The translations under genes and the position numbers were made by a program. The notes under the pieces are model-generated. The model was not told the origin of the DNA and ran no database searches. It saw only the letters and a program-made list of their open reading frames with translations. Below are positions 35,988 to 45,268 of a stretch of DNA of 64,000 nucleotides, piece by piece; positions within the stretch are counted from its first letter, which is position 1, and each line of letters begins with the position of its first letter. This DNA comes from Psychrobacter namhaensis (GTDB lineage: Bacteria; Pseudomonadota; Gammaproteobacteria; Pseudomonadales; Moraxellaceae). Where the stretch lies: contig NZ_JABASS010000002.1 in NCBI RefSeq assembly GCF_016107545.1, forward strand, positions 310,001 to 374,000, written 5' to 3'.

Positions 35988-37349
35988 ATGGCAATCAATG
36001 CAGTACTGCTGGCAGTCATCATCATGCTGGGGCTGTCACTTTCGCGAGTGCACGTGGTGCTCAGTTTACTAATTGGGGCGCTGGCGGGCGGCCTGCTGGC
36101 GGGTCTTGGTATCACAGATACCTTAGAGGCCTTTCAAGAAGGTATTCGTAATGGTGCGCAAATCGCGCTCTCATATGCGTTACTTGGCGCCTTTGCGGTT
36201 GCGATTGCGCATTCGGGTTTGCCGCAGTCTTTGGCAGGGGCGGTCATCAAGCGCATTGACGCCGCTGGCACGAGTGGCATGATTAAGTACATGCTATTTG
36301 CCGGCTTAATCACCATGAGCTGCTTTAGTCAAAATTTAATTCCTATTCACATTGCGTTTATCCCGCTGCTTGTGCCGCCATTGTTGTTGGCGTTTAATCG
36401 GATGCAAATTGATAGACGTCTGATTGCTTGTTTGATTACTTTCGGGCTGGTCACCACCTATATGTTTATTCCGTACGGCTTCGGTGATATTTATCTCAAC
36501 CAAATCATGCTCAAAAACGTGGGTGAAGCGGGTATTGATGTTGCCAATATTTCTGTGGTGACAGCCATGGCCATTCCTGCATTGGGTATGCTGATTGGTT
36601 TATTGATAGCGGTATTTATTAGTTATCGTAAGCCACGAGAGTATCAGCAAGTGGCGATAGACAAAGAAGCACGCGACGCAGTGGTAGAGGGTGATGCGCT
36701 TAGTAAAACGGCCGCTGGTGCTCAGTCGCAAAGCAAGCTTAAAACGCTGGTGGCACTAGCTGCTATTGTCACCGCTTTTGTTGTCCAGCTTTACACGGAC
36801 TCGCTACTACTGGGCTCGATGTTTGGTTTTGGTGTTTTTATGGCAACAGGTGTGGTCAAGTGGCGTGATGCGGATGGTGTCTTTAATGACGGTATCAAGC
36901 TGATGGCGATGATTGGTTTTATTATGATTACCGCGCAGGGCTTTGCAGAAGTCATGAAAGCGACCGAGCAGATTCAGCCATTGGTTGATGGTGCCGCGTC
37001 GCTGTTCGCTGGTAACAAAGCCATGGCGGCATTTATTATGCTATTGATTGGTTTGATTGTGACCATGGGTATTGGCTCTTCGTTTTCGACCATTCCTATT
37101 TTGGCCGCGATTTATGTGCCGCTGTGTATCTCTCTAGGGTTTTCACCACTCGCGACGGTTGCAATTATTGGCACAGCTGGCGCGCTCGGTGATGCAGGAT
37201 CACCTGCGTCAGACTCGACCCTTGGGCCAACTTCTGGTCTAAATATCGACGGTCAGCATGACCATATCAAAGACAGTGTGGTGCCGACATTTTTGCACTA
37301 CAACATTCCGCTACTGGTGTTTGGCTGGATTGCGGCGATGGTACTTTAG
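35988..37349 (+). CDS. YuiF/NhaC-type Na+/H+ antiporter family transporter
   Basis: The 453-residue inner-membrane protein has about eleven or twelve hydrophobic segments and the features of the Na+/H+ antiporter family around YuiF. It begins AINAVLLAVIIMLGLSLSRV; TYMFIPYGFGDIYLN and GTAGALGDAGSPASDSTLGP are well conserved-looking loops. A charged cytoplasmic loop covers residues about 215-245. Relatives have been proposed as amino-acid (including histidine) or sodium transporters; the substrate here is open. The leader carries unusual repeats, and a terminator follows the stop. Confidence 0.82.
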   Translation: MAINAVLLAVIIMLGLSLSRVHVVLSLLIGALAGGLLAGLGITDTLEAFQEGIRNGAQIALSYALLGAFAVAIAHSGLPQSLAGAVIKRIDAAGTSGMIKYMLFAGLITMSCFSQNLIPIHIAFIPLLVPPLLLAFNRMQIDRRLIACLITFGLVTTYMFIPYGFGDIYLNQIMLKNVGEAGIDVANISVVTAMAIPALGMLIGLLIAVFISYRKPREYQQVAIDKEARDAVVEGDALSKTAAGAQSQSKLKTLVALAAIVTAFVVQLYTDSLLLGSMFGFGVFMATGVVKWRDADGVFNDGIKLMAMIGFIMITAQGFAEVMKATEQIQPLVDGAASLFAGNKAMAAFIMLLIGLIVTMGIGSSFSTIPILAAIYVPLCISLGFSPLATVAIIGTAGALGDAGSPASDSTLGPTSGLNIDGQHDHIKDSVVPTFLHYNIPLLVFGWIAAMVL

Positions 37350-37380
37350 CAAATGACTTGAATGGTTGGGTTTGATATAA

Positions 37381-37429
37381 AAGGCGGGTATAGCAACTAT
37401 CATAAATAGTAACTACACTCGCTTTTTTA
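37381..37429 (+). terminator. Terminator after YuiF/NhaC-type gene
   Basis: GCGGGTATAG pairs with CTACACTCGC with one mismatch and one wobble, plus an inner ACTAT/ATAGT stem, followed by TTTTTT. Confidence 0.7.
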
Positions 37430-37460
37430 ACTTTTATTCATTGCTTAATCGATGTATTTC

Positions 37461-37715
37461 TTAATATTCATCATCAAAATCATTTATCTCATCATTTAAA
37501 CTACTCAAAAAGTCATCACTTTGCGCGAGTAACTCATTTAAGCGTTCTTCATTGATGAGCCTTGTCATCTCCTCAGAGCTAAATGGTTGCTCTTGACTGT
37601 AGTAACGTTGCTCTCTAGCATCTTCATTACCTAACGTTTGCAAATATTCATCCACTCTGTCCGCACTGGAATCAGCAGCGCTAGCGTCTTTTTCAGACTT
37701 TTTATTATCCTTCAT
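37461..37715 (-). CDS. Small acidic protein coupled to 5-formyl-THF cyclo-ligase gene
   Basis: This 84-residue, strongly acidic protein has no Cys and no membrane segment; residues about 42-84 are Glu/Asp-rich and probably helical (SSEEMTRLINEERLNELL, then a DDFLSSLNDEINDFDDEY tail). Its ATG overlaps the cyclo-ligase stop by one base (TGATG), which indicates translational coupling. A longer frame to 37769 would lie inside the upstream gene and is not preferred. No family was recognised, and nothing shows its function. Confidence 0.65.
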   Translation of the reverse strand: MKDNKKSEKDASAADSSADRVDEYLQTLGNEDAREQRYYSQEQPFSSEEMTRLINEERLNELLAQSDDFLSSLNDEINDFDDEY

Positions 37716-38359
37716 CAAAACCACCTTATCCCATTTGGGGTAATGAGGGCGTCTAACGGCACATCCCAAGGTTGCCGTTGCAAGGTGTCAACCACTTGAA
37801 AGTCATAACACCAGCCAATTTTAAGGGGTTTTTTAGCCCCTGACTGATAGATTTTACCAAGCGTGGTGTCATAAAAACCGCCACCCATGCCCATGCGATT
37901 GCCGTTTAAATCTACTGCCACTAGCGGACAGATAATGACATCTAACTCGCGTGCCCAAAGTAGCCTGCGATGATGGTTTTGCTTCATGCCCAAGCGGTGA
38001 ATGCGAGTTGGTACGTTGACGAGTGTAGTATGATAAATGGGCACAAAGCGCAATCGTTTATCGTCATTACCCAAAGAACCCACCACAGGCAAATAAGGGG
38101 AATAGCCTAAGCGCTTGCACCAATCCAGTAGTGGCTGAGTGGGCAGCTCGCCAAAACCATCATAATATAGACCAATACGCGCATTGATTGGCAACCGCTG
38201 CTGTAATTTGGTTAAATGCAAGCTTGCGGACTGAGCATATTGTCTACGCTCACCATCACTTAACTGACGACGCTGACGCGTAAACAGACGTCTGGGTGGG
38301 TTATTGGCTTTAGACGCCTTGAATTCAGGTAACTCAGGATTGTTTGGTTCAGGATGCAT
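37715..38359 (-). CDS. 5-formyltetrahydrofolate cyclo-ligase
   Basis: The 214-residue enzyme uses ATP to convert 5-formyl-THF to 5,10-methenyl-THF, returning stored folate to the one-carbon pool. Family motifs are RRLFTRQRRQLSDGERRQY near the N-terminus with basic substrate-contact residues, VDLNGNRMGMGGGFYDTTL (the phosphate-binding glycine loop) and the C-terminal WDVPLDALITPNG. The product belongs to the YgfA/Fau group. In many proteobacteria 6S RNA lies upstream; the 195 bp upstream here showed no recognisable 6S structure. Confidence 0.93.
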   Translation of the reverse strand: MHPEPNNPELPEFKASKANNPPRRLFTRQRRQLSDGERRQYAQSASLHLTKLQQRLPINARIGLYYDGFGELPTQPLLDWCKRLGYSPYLPVVGSLGNDDKRLRFVPIYHTTLVNVPTRIHRLGMKQNHHRRLLWARELDVIICPLVAVDLNGNRMGMGGGFYDTTLGKIYQSGAKKPLKIGWCYDFQVVDTLQRQPWDVPLDALITPNGIRWF

Positions 38360-38554
38360 AGAGACACTATCCGATCATGTATTAAGTTGATGAGGGCTGG
38401 TGCTTTTAGACGCTAGCAAAGCTTATTTGTGAATATTCAACACGGCCTAGTCATGCTATCATAACGCCACTTTACATCGTATTCTTCTTTATGTGCAGCA
38501 GATGTTGCACTTTTTACGGCTCAGCCATACATCAAATCATCAAAGAGGGTAGTT

Positions 38555-39958
38555 ATGTCGACACAGAATCAGGCAACTCGTACGGAAAAAGATACCATGG
38601 GCAACGTGGAAGTCCCAGCTGATGCTTATTGGGGTGCGCAAACTCAGCGTAGCCGAGAAAACTTCAAAATCGGTGGCGAGACATTGCCGCGTCCGATGAT
38701 CGAAGCGATGGCAATGGTTAAAAAGGCTGCTGCGATTACCAACGCCAGTCTTGAGCGTATCGAAGGGGACAAGCGTGACTTAATCGTACAGGCTGCTGAC
38801 GAAATCATCAACGGTGGTCTAACGGATCAGTTTCCCCTCGTCGTATGGCAGACGGGCTCTGGTACACAGTCAAACATGAATATGAATGAAGTACTTGCCA
38901 ACCGTGCCAACGAAATCGCTGGTTCTGAGCGTGGCAGCTACACGCCAATTCACCCAAATGACCATGTAAACCACGCGCAATCTACCAATGACAGCTTCCC
39001 AACGGCGATTCGTGTGGCTGCGGCTCGTCAGATCAACAGCTTGTTGATTCCTGCGGTTACCGCACTACGTGATACGTTGGACAAAAAAGCCAAAGAATTC
39101 GATAGCATCGTAAAAATCGGTCGTACGCATTTGCAAGACGCCACGCCTTTGACATTAGGCCAAGAGTTCAGCGGCTATGTCAGCCAACTGGACCACTCAT
39201 TGACTCGTATTGACAATGCACTACAAGGTCTATATGAGTTGCCACTAGGCGGTACAGCGGTTGGTACTGGTCTAAATGCCCATCCTGACTATGCGGTAAA
39301 AGCTGCTGAGCAATTAGCAACATTGACTGGCTTGCCGTTTGTGACGTCACCAAATAAATTTGAAGCACTTGCCGCTCGTGATGCTGAAGTATTTGCCTCA
39401 GGCGCACTAAAGACATTAGCAGGTAGCTTAAATAAAATCGCTAACGACGTACGCTGGTTGGCATCAGGTCCGCGTTGTGGTCTGGGCGAGTTGACGATTC
39501 CAGAAAATGAGCCAGGCTCTTCTATCATGCCGGGTAAAGTAAACCCAACTCAGTCAGAAGCTATGACGATGGTTGTCGCTCAAGTCATGGGTAATGACGT
39601 GACTATCAGCATGGCTGGCGCGTCAGGTAACTTTGAGCTAAACGTTTATAAGCCAGTAATCGCATTTAACTTATTGCAGTCTATCAAGCTGCTTGGCGAT
39701 GCATGCAACAGCTTTAACGAAAACTGTGCGGTGGGTATCGAGCCAGTAAAAGATAAAATCGATGACTTCTTGCATAACTCATTGATGCTAGTCACGGCAT
39801 TAAACCGCCATGTTGGTTATGAAAACGCTGCTAAAATCGCTAAGACGGCTTATAAAGAAAACAAAACCTTGAAGCAAGTTGCGGTTGAGCTAGAGCTACT
39901 CACCGAAGCGCAGTTTGATGAGTGGGTAACGCCTGCGGATATGGTGCATCCTAAGTAA
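38555..39958 (+). CDS. fumC: Class II fumarate hydratase
   Basis: FumC interconverts fumarate and malate in the TCA cycle without an iron-sulfur cluster. The 467-residue length is standard. Visible are the family start [20 protein letters not shown], substrate motifs [17 protein letters not shown] and [18 protein letters not shown], the region [16 protein letters not shown] with the catalytic His, and the signature [11 protein letters not shown]. The start has an AGAGGG-type ribosome binding site. A strong terminator follows. Confidence 0.97.
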   Translation: MSTQNQATRTEKDTMGNVEVPADAYWGAQTQRSRENFKIGGETLPRPMIEAMAMVKKAAAITNASLERIEGDKRDLIVQAADEIINGGLTDQFPLVVWQTGSGTQSNMNMNEVLANRANEIAGSERGSYTPIHPNDHVNHAQSTNDSFPTAIRVAAARQINSLLIPAVTALRDTLDKKAKEFDSIVKIGRTHLQDATPLTLGQEFSGYVSQLDHSLTRIDNALQGLYELPLGGTAVGTGLNAHPDYAVKAAEQLATLTGLPFVTSPNKFEALAARDAEVFASGALKTLAGSLNKIANDVRWLASGPRCGLGELTIPENEPGSSIMPGKVNPTQSEAMTMVVAQVMGNDVTISMAGASGNFELNVYKPVIAFNLLQSIKLLGDACNSFNENCAVGIEPVKDKIDDFLHNSLMLVTALNRHVGYENAAKIAKTAYKENKTLKQVAVELELLTEAQFDEWVTPADMVHPK

Positions 39959-39981
39959 GTTATTTAATACTTTCTTAGCAT

Positions 39982-40017
39982 AAAAAAGACCTTGTCATGT
40001 GGCAAGGTCTTTTTTTG
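39982..40017 (+). terminator. Rho-independent terminator after fumC
   Basis: AAAAAGACCTTG pairs with CAAGGTCTTTTT around an eight-base loop. It is related in sequence to the terminator at 41423-41460, in opposite orientation, on the other side of the DUF6602 gene. Confidence 0.9.
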
Positions 40018-40203
40018 TTCGGGTTTCAAAGTTAGTTCTGTTTTTTTATTACTAAACTAACAGGGTACTAATTCACTTAGAGTTAAAAAAGCTTTGTTAT
40101 AGCGAGTTAATTTTCATTAGTACAATGTAAGTAGAAATTATAACTATCAACAGTGATATTATGGACTAATCATCAGCATTATCTATTTTCAAGGTCTTTC
40201 AGT

Positions 40204-41286
40204 ATGAGTATTATCTCTAAATCATTTAATAACAAAATAAATAACCTCAAAGGTGAGTTTGAGGTAAATAAGAATATTGTACATCAAGGAATAAAGGGTG
40301 GATTGAATGAAAATGGTATATTGTTACTAATAAGAGATGTAATTCCTCAGAAGTTTAAGCTTACTAAAGGAGTTACAGAAAACTCCAAAGGCGATCAATC
40401 AAATGAAAGTGATATTCTAATATATAATGATGAAATACTTCCTCCATATATAAAAGAGGATTTAACTTTTGTTCCTATAGAAGCTGTAAAATATATTTTC
40501 GAAGTTAAGAGTACGTTGAACTCTAAAGAACTTAAAACAACTATTGGAAAGTTTGAAAGATTTGGATCAATTGGAGGTACTTCACCTACTGTACTGTTTT
40601 CATTCTCTAGCGATATTAAAGGTAGTGAACTAGTACGCTATAAAAAAAACGAAAGTGCTTTTTATACTAAGCCGAATTTAATAGCTTTATGCGTTTCTGA
40701 TAAGTGCTATTATTTTAAACATAAGTCAGAACATTATCTCAAAGATCAAATGAGTAATACAGATTTTATTAAGCTATTGGATAAATCAGACGGCTCGATT
40801 CTTCAAGATGCATTTGACGCTTTTCGTGAATCGATTTCAAACAATGAACTACTATCAAAAATGAGCAGAGTAGAGTTTGCTTCCTTCATTAAAAAATTTA
40901 TTAATATGGATAATAATACAAATAATCTAGATAAGAAAGAGCTTACAGTCAATGGAATTAAATATAGTGAGATTAAGTTTACAGTCCATAGGTGGTATGG
41001 TATTGAGTCCACTACTGATAACGATGTAATACTATCTCTTTTATCAGGAATATCTAACACGCTTTCTCAGAAGAGTTTTGGAAGTTATTTACTTAGCGGT
41101 AAAGAGCTTGACTATAAAGTATTTGCTATTTGTTATGAGGACATGTGGGGAAATCTAAGTGCTCAAGATTTTGATGAAAAGGGTTTAAAATACGATACTG
41201 AGAGAGTAAGCTTTAAATTTGAAAGTAGTAACGATTACAATAAAATGATATTTACAGTTAATAAAGATAAGAGTAGTCAAGATTAA
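40204..41286 (+). CDS. DUF6602 family protein, possibly nuclease-like, foreign origin likely
   Basis: The 360-residue protein has a DUF6602-like N-terminal region: NIVHQGIKGGLNENGI, then SDILIYND and VPIEAVKYIFEVKSTLNS near residues 90-125. The D and ExK placement recalls a PD-(D/E)XK nuclease core, as is often seen in defence- and mobile-element genes. The C-terminal third is unassigned. The gene is far more AT-rich than its neighbours, with codons such as ATA and AAT common, which suggests recent transfer. ATG at 40204 was preferred to one 17 codons upstream. It stands alone, with no partner genes. Confidence 0.72.
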   Translation: MSIISKSFNNKINNLKGEFEVNKNIVHQGIKGGLNENGILLLIRDVIPQKFKLTKGVTENSKGDQSNESDILIYNDEILPPYIKEDLTFVPIEAVKYIFEVKSTLNSKELKTTIGKFERFGSIGGTSPTVLFSFSSDIKGSELVRYKKNESAFYTKPNLIALCVSDKCYYFKHKSEHYLKDQMSNTDFIKLLDKSDGSILQDAFDAFRESISNNELLSKMSRVEFASFIKKFINMDNNTNNLDKKELTVNGIKYSEIKFTVHRWYGIESTTDNDVILSLLSGISNTLSQKSFGSYLLSGKELDYKVFAICYEDMWGNLSAQDFDEKGLKYDTERVSFKFESSNDYNKMIFTVNKDKSSQD

Positions 41287-41422
41287 AAATCTGAGAAAAG
41301 TGCTTAGATTTTTGATATTTAATCTCCAAAACTTGTAAAGTAGTATCGTTACAATCACTGATTTCAAGAACTATATACTTTATCAGTTTACTGGGTGCGC
41401 TTTTTATTTACATTCAAAGCTG

Positions 41423-41460
41423 AAAAAGACCTTACCACATTGCGCGGCAAGGTCTTTTTT
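41423..41460 (-). terminator. Bidirectional terminator between DUF6602 gene and mipA-like gene
   Basis: AAAAAGACCTT and AAGGTCTTTTTT pair around a 15-base loop, with T-runs on both strands. It probably serves the converging outer-membrane protein gene, whose stop lies about 20 bp away. Confidence 0.85.
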
Positions 41461-41481
41461 ATATCAAAAATCTAAACTCAA

Positions 41482-42291
41482 CTAAAACTTATAAAGCAAA
41501 CCAAGCGTCGTGGTCGCCTCAGTACGTGAGTCTACCATCGGGCTATCATATTGCTCATTCGACAAATAACTTAAGCTTTGATTGGCAAATCCTGCCCATT
41601 TATCATTGAAATCATAGTTGGCGCTGATATTGATATAAGGGTTCAAGCTTGAGTTAGATTTATAAGCGGCAACGCCAGTTTCTGCTGATTCTTGATCACT
41701 GACACCATAATAGTATTCGTTATAGTCAGCATCATGATATTCAAAGCCAAAGCTTGGATAGACCGTTAGCTTGTCCTTGCTATATCTGGCAAGGTAGGTC
41801 AAGCGCCCAGTGTTACCACCACTATTATCTAACACATCCGCCCCAAACTGAGCACGGAAACCGCCGATAGCCGTACGGCGCTGATAGCTGAGACCCGCCT
41901 CTACTGATGATTTACGTTTATCAAGACCTTGAAGGGCGCCATTGGCATCATCAGGCTCAAACTCAGAACCCGCAAGCTTGGCATAGGCGGACAGCTGATT
42001 GGCCCCATCATTGATCAGATATGCCCCAGCTTGGGCACCGCGGACATAGAACTTATTATTATCATAAAACGCCCCTGGCAGCACCCGCACCTCGGTACTG
42101 TCTTCTAGGTCATAGGCTGATTTGACCGCCATGACGTTTACCCCAACGCTCAAGACGGCATCTTGGTCAGCAGGGAGGTTTTTAAAAGGGGCGGCACTGG
42201 ACATGCTAGCCATACTGCATAACGCAGTAGCCGTGAAGGCGCCCAGTAAGTTGCGCGTAGATAGGTGAGGTAGCGCTGCAAGTTTAAACAT
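41482..42291 (-). CDS. MipA/OmpV family outer-membrane protein
   Basis: The 269-residue protein has a signal peptide ending SMSSAA, then a mature beta-barrel with alternating hydrophobic strands and a terminal LLYKF motif. MipA/OmpV features include VLPGAFYDNNKFYVRGAQAG and AEAGLSYQRR-type strand patterns, with the last strand TTTLGLLYKF. E. coli MipA scaffolds a peptidoglycan synthase-hydrolase pair; other members are osmoregulated porin-like proteins. Which role applies here is open. It is a single gene with its own terminator. Confidence 0.83.
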   Translation of the reverse strand: MFKLAALPHLSTRNLLGAFTATALCSMASMSSAAPFKNLPADQDAVLSVGVNVMAVKSAYDLEDSTEVRVLPGAFYDNNKFYVRGAQAGAYLINDGANQLSAYAKLAGSEFEPDDANGALQGLDKRKSSVEAGLSYQRRTAIGGFRAQFGADVLDNSGGNTGRLTYLARYSKDKLTVYPSFGFEYHDADYNEYYYGVSDQESAETGVAAYKSNSSLNPYINISANYDFNDKWAGFANQSLSYLSNEQYDSPMVDSRTEATTTLGLLYKF

Positions 42292-42414
42292 AATTGAGTC
42301 TCGTGTGTGGGCATGGTTGAGTAGAATAATCTGGTCGGCGTCATGGCGTAGGACAAGTGACGTGAGTACGCTGTTTTTATCAGCTATTTAGCCATGATAA
42401 ATAAGTACCGTGGT

Positions 42415-43383
42415 TTACTCAATGGTTTTTAATACTTGTACTATTTGATAATGAATATCTTGCCACCACCAAACAAAGCCAATGCTGATCAATAACATCA
42501 TTACCCATGGCAGCAGTGTCCAGATAAGCGAGGGTGTCGCAGGCGTTTTTTGTTCTGTCACACTGGTATGAGCCGTAGGGATATTCATATTTGAATCTAT
42601 GCCAGTACGGTTATCAAACTCGGAATGGTGATTGGCCGAGTAAGTATCAAGGCTAGAGGACTGATCGATATAGCGGGCTTGATAGTCAGTTTGATAATGG
42701 CTCTGGTCGTTATTTTGATAAGGGCGATGAGCGACAGGCGTATTTTGCACCGTGATTGCCATACACTGACGGTAGGCAATCGCAAAAGCCAGTGCAATCA
42801 CCAGTCCTGTGATCGCGCCGCCGATATGACCCGCATTATCGATACCGGGTACCGCGAACCCATACACAAGGTTGATACCCATGATAAATACCAAGCTTTT
42901 AAGGTTGAGCACCATGCCATTGACCGATATCTTAAACAGCGCCGCTATCAATAATGCCGCCCCGATACCCATGATACCACCAGACGCTCCCGCTGATAGC
43001 CCTGGTTGTCCTGTGCCCTCTAAGATACTCTGCCAAGTGACATGATTGTTAAGCAGGTTGCCGCCGATTGCCGCCAACAAAAACAACGCCAAAAACTTGG
43101 CTGAGCCAAACATGGGCTCGGCCACTTGTCCAAAAAAATACATGGCAAAGCCATTGAACAATAGGTGCATCAGGCCGATGTGCAAAAACGCACTGCTGAC
43201 CAATCGCCATGGCTCATCACCCATCGTAAAAGGTAAGGCATTGGCGCCCCATTTGAGCAGCGCCTCAGTCGAGGGGTTGTTGGCGTCGACACCTGTCAGC
43301 ACTTGCAGAATAAACAGCCCAATAAAGCTGATCAGTAGCAAAGTGGTGACGGGCGCAGTTTTTAATAATTGTTGAATGGTCAT
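42415..43383 (-). CDS. Rhomboid family intramembrane serine protease
   Basis: The 322-residue protein has six membrane segments in the N-terminal 205 residues. It carries the rhomboid catalytic dyad: Ser in AGASGGIMG near residue 134 and His in NAGHIGGAITG near 187, with HLLFNGFAMYFFG providing the upstream Asn. A long hydrophilic Gln/His/Tyr-rich loop covers residues about 215-285, and a final membrane segment near 290-305 (LPWVMMLLISIGFVWWW) makes the protein longer than minimal bacterial rhomboids. Substrates are unknown. Confidence 0.9.
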   Translation of the reverse strand: MTIQQLLKTAPVTTLLLISFIGLFILQVLTGVDANNPSTEALLKWGANALPFTMGDEPWRLVSSAFLHIGLMHLLFNGFAMYFFGQVAEPMFGSAKFLALFLLAAIGGNLLNNHVTWQSILEGTGQPGLSAGASGGIMGIGAALLIAALFKISVNGMVLNLKSLVFIMGINLVYGFAVPGIDNAGHIGGAITGLVIALAFAIAYRQCMAITVQNTPVAHRPYQNNDQSHYQTDYQARYIDQSSSLDTYSANHHSEFDNRTGIDSNMNIPTAHTSVTEQKTPATPSLIWTLLPWVMMLLISIGFVWWWQDIHYQIVQVLKTIE

Positions 43384-43483
43384 AAAAGCTAACTGTTACT
43401 AAAAGTTGGTCAGTAAAGTATACAGGGTATGGCCAGACCACGTCATCCATAAGCGTGCCGCCATTGTCTAAAGGGTGTCAGTG

Positions 43484-44671
43484 TTAAAAATGGCTAACTT
43501 TAAGATTCTCATAAGTCCCTTTTACTAAAATATCTTCTGTGACTTTATTGATGTCTGTATGACCACAGAACGCCATGGATACATCACACTCTTTATAAAT
43601 CAGCTCCAGCGCACGGCGCACGCCATCCTCACCATACGCGCCCAGCCCATACAGAAAGGCGCGGCCGATCATCGTGCCTTTGGCACCCAAAGAGATGGCT
43701 TTTAACACATCTTGACCAGAGCGAATACCACTGTCGAGCCACACCTCGATATTGCTATTTTCGGCATGGACAGCCTGTACAATGTCTGTGAGGGCAGAGA
43801 TAGAGGAGAGCGCACCATCTAATTGACGCCCACCATGGTTTGACACCACCAGCGCATCCGCTCCGCTCCGAGCAGCCATGATGGCATCTTCAGGTTCCAT
43901 GATGCCTTTGATGATCAGCTTGCCGCCCCACATGTCTTTGATACGGGCGACGTCGTCCCAGCTGAGCGCAGGATCAAACTGTTCTGCCGTCCAAGCGGAT
44001 AAGGATGAGAGATCCTCCACGTCTTTTGCATGACCGACGATATTGCCAAACGTGCGTCTTTTCGTACCGAGCATGTTCAGGCACCATTGCGGCTTGGTCA
44101 TGAGATTGAGAATATTGGTCAATGTCGGTTTGGGCGGCGCGGATAACCCATTTTTAATATCTTTGTGGCGTTGGCCGAGTACCTGCAAGTCGGCTGTTAA
44201 GATAAGTGCAGAGCAATTTGCCTCTTTGGCACGGCGTATCAGATTGGCCATAAATTCCTGATCGCGCATCACATACAGCTGAAACCAAAACGGCTTGCTG
44301 GTATGGGCGGCGATGTCCTCGATAGAGCAGATACTCATGGTCGATAAAGAAAAGGGTACACCGAATTTTTCTGCTGCTTTTGCCGCATGAATCTCTCCAT
44401 CCGCCCACATCATACCCGTAAATCCAGTTGGCGCGATGGCGACTGGCATTTTGACTGGCTCACCCAGCATGTGCGTGGCCAGACTGCGATTGTCCATATT
44501 GACCAATACGCGCTGACGCAGCTTAATACGGTCAAAATCGCTTTCATTATTACGGTAAGTGGTCTCAGTCCATGAGCCTGAATCGACATAATCATAAAAC
44601 ATACGCGGTACTTTACGTTCGGCCACTCGCCGTAGATCTTCAATGTCTGTCACTTTTTCTAAATTCTTCAT
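43484..44671 (-). CDS. lldD: FMN-dependent L-lactate dehydrogenase / alpha-hydroxy-acid oxidase
   Basis: The 395-residue flavoenzyme oxidises L-lactate to pyruvate, passing electrons to the respiratory chain. Family motifs are VPRMFYDYVDSGSWTE, VAIAPTGFTGMMWADGE, PFWFQLYVMRD, the catalytic-base region VVSNHGGRQLDGA near residue 280, and EVWLDSGIRSGQDVLKA with GTMIGRAFLYGLG. Membrane association is typical for LldD, but no membrane helix is visible. The enzyme could act on other alpha-hydroxy acids. The glutaredoxin-like gene lies 32 bp upstream and may be in the same transcript. Confidence 0.88.
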   Translation of the reverse strand: MKNLEKVTDIEDLRRVAERKVPRMFYDYVDSGSWTETTYRNNESDFDRIKLRQRVLVNMDNRSLATHMLGEPVKMPVAIAPTGFTGMMWADGEIHAAKAAEKFGVPFSLSTMSICSIEDIAAHTSKPFWFQLYVMRDQEFMANLIRRAKEANCSALILTADLQVLGQRHKDIKNGLSAPPKPTLTNILNLMTKPQWCLNMLGTKRRTFGNIVGHAKDVEDLSSLSAWTAEQFDPALSWDDVARIKDMWGGKLIIKGIMEPEDAIMAARSGADALVVSNHGGRQLDGALSSISALTDIVQAVHAENSNIEVWLDSGIRSGQDVLKAISLGAKGTMIGRAFLYGLGAYGEDGVRRALELIYKECDVSMAFCGHTDINKVTEDILVKGTYENLKVSHF

Positions 44672-44703
44672 GATTTTCTCGCTGCAGAGAGGTGATTAAT
44701 CGC

Positions 44704-45036
44704 TTAAGACTGTGGAGTGAGCAGTTGCTGTAAATCCATGACCGAAAACGGATAGTCTAAGCGTTTGGTGGGTGTCAAAATGACAGGAATGGTGGTCGCA
44801 AATGTCATCATCAGTGACTCATCCAAGTCAGCGATATCGACATGTTCGTAAGCAATGGGCTGTACCGCTTGAAACTGAGTGATGAGTTGGTCAGCGAGTT
44901 CACATAAATGACAACCAGACGTGCCAAGTAGCCACCATTTATCAAGGTTTTGCGCCGTACCAAGGTGAGGGATCTCCTCAATTATTCGTGCCCGTAATAT
45001 GTCTACATTGTCATCGTTTATGTGGTTGTCGTGCAT
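44704..45036 (-). CDS. Glutaredoxin-like thioredoxin-fold protein
   Basis: The 110-residue protein has a thioredoxin-like fold with the redox motif CHLCELA in LLGTSGCHLCELADQLI near residue 40 and a cis-Pro region TTIPVILTP near residue 85. It matches the small glutaredoxin-family (DUF836-like) group. The first 25 residues are a hydrophilic His/Asn/Asp-rich tail. It precedes lldD by 32 bp. A partner or substrate is not evident. Confidence 0.82.
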   Translation of the reverse strand: MHDNHINDDNVDILRARIIEEIPHLGTAQNLDKWWLLGTSGCHLCELADQLITQFQAVQPIAYEHVDIADLDESLMMTFATTIPVILTPTKRLDYPFSVMDLQQLLTPQS

Positions 45037-45268
45037 GTTTATTCCCTTGTCTTCACACGGTGCTCGTTTAGAGGTGCAATCAAAACTGTGAATATTGTTT
45101 GGCCTTTATGACATGATAAAGAAGTGGGGTAAATAATGACAGCGATTGTGAGATTAGGTAAGATGACCTGCTGTTTTTAATTAGTGCGTCATCGTTATTG
45201 GCTTCACGTTTTTGACGAATAGCGTCCTACTTTATCTTATTATCTTTTCAATCACTTGGGTATCTCGC

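Noticed and set aside
38360..38554. Possible 6S RNA upstream of the 5-formyl-THF cyclo-ligase gene, where it lies in many proteobacteria.
   Set aside because: No long imperfect helix with a central bubble was found by eye. A covariance-model search would be decisive.
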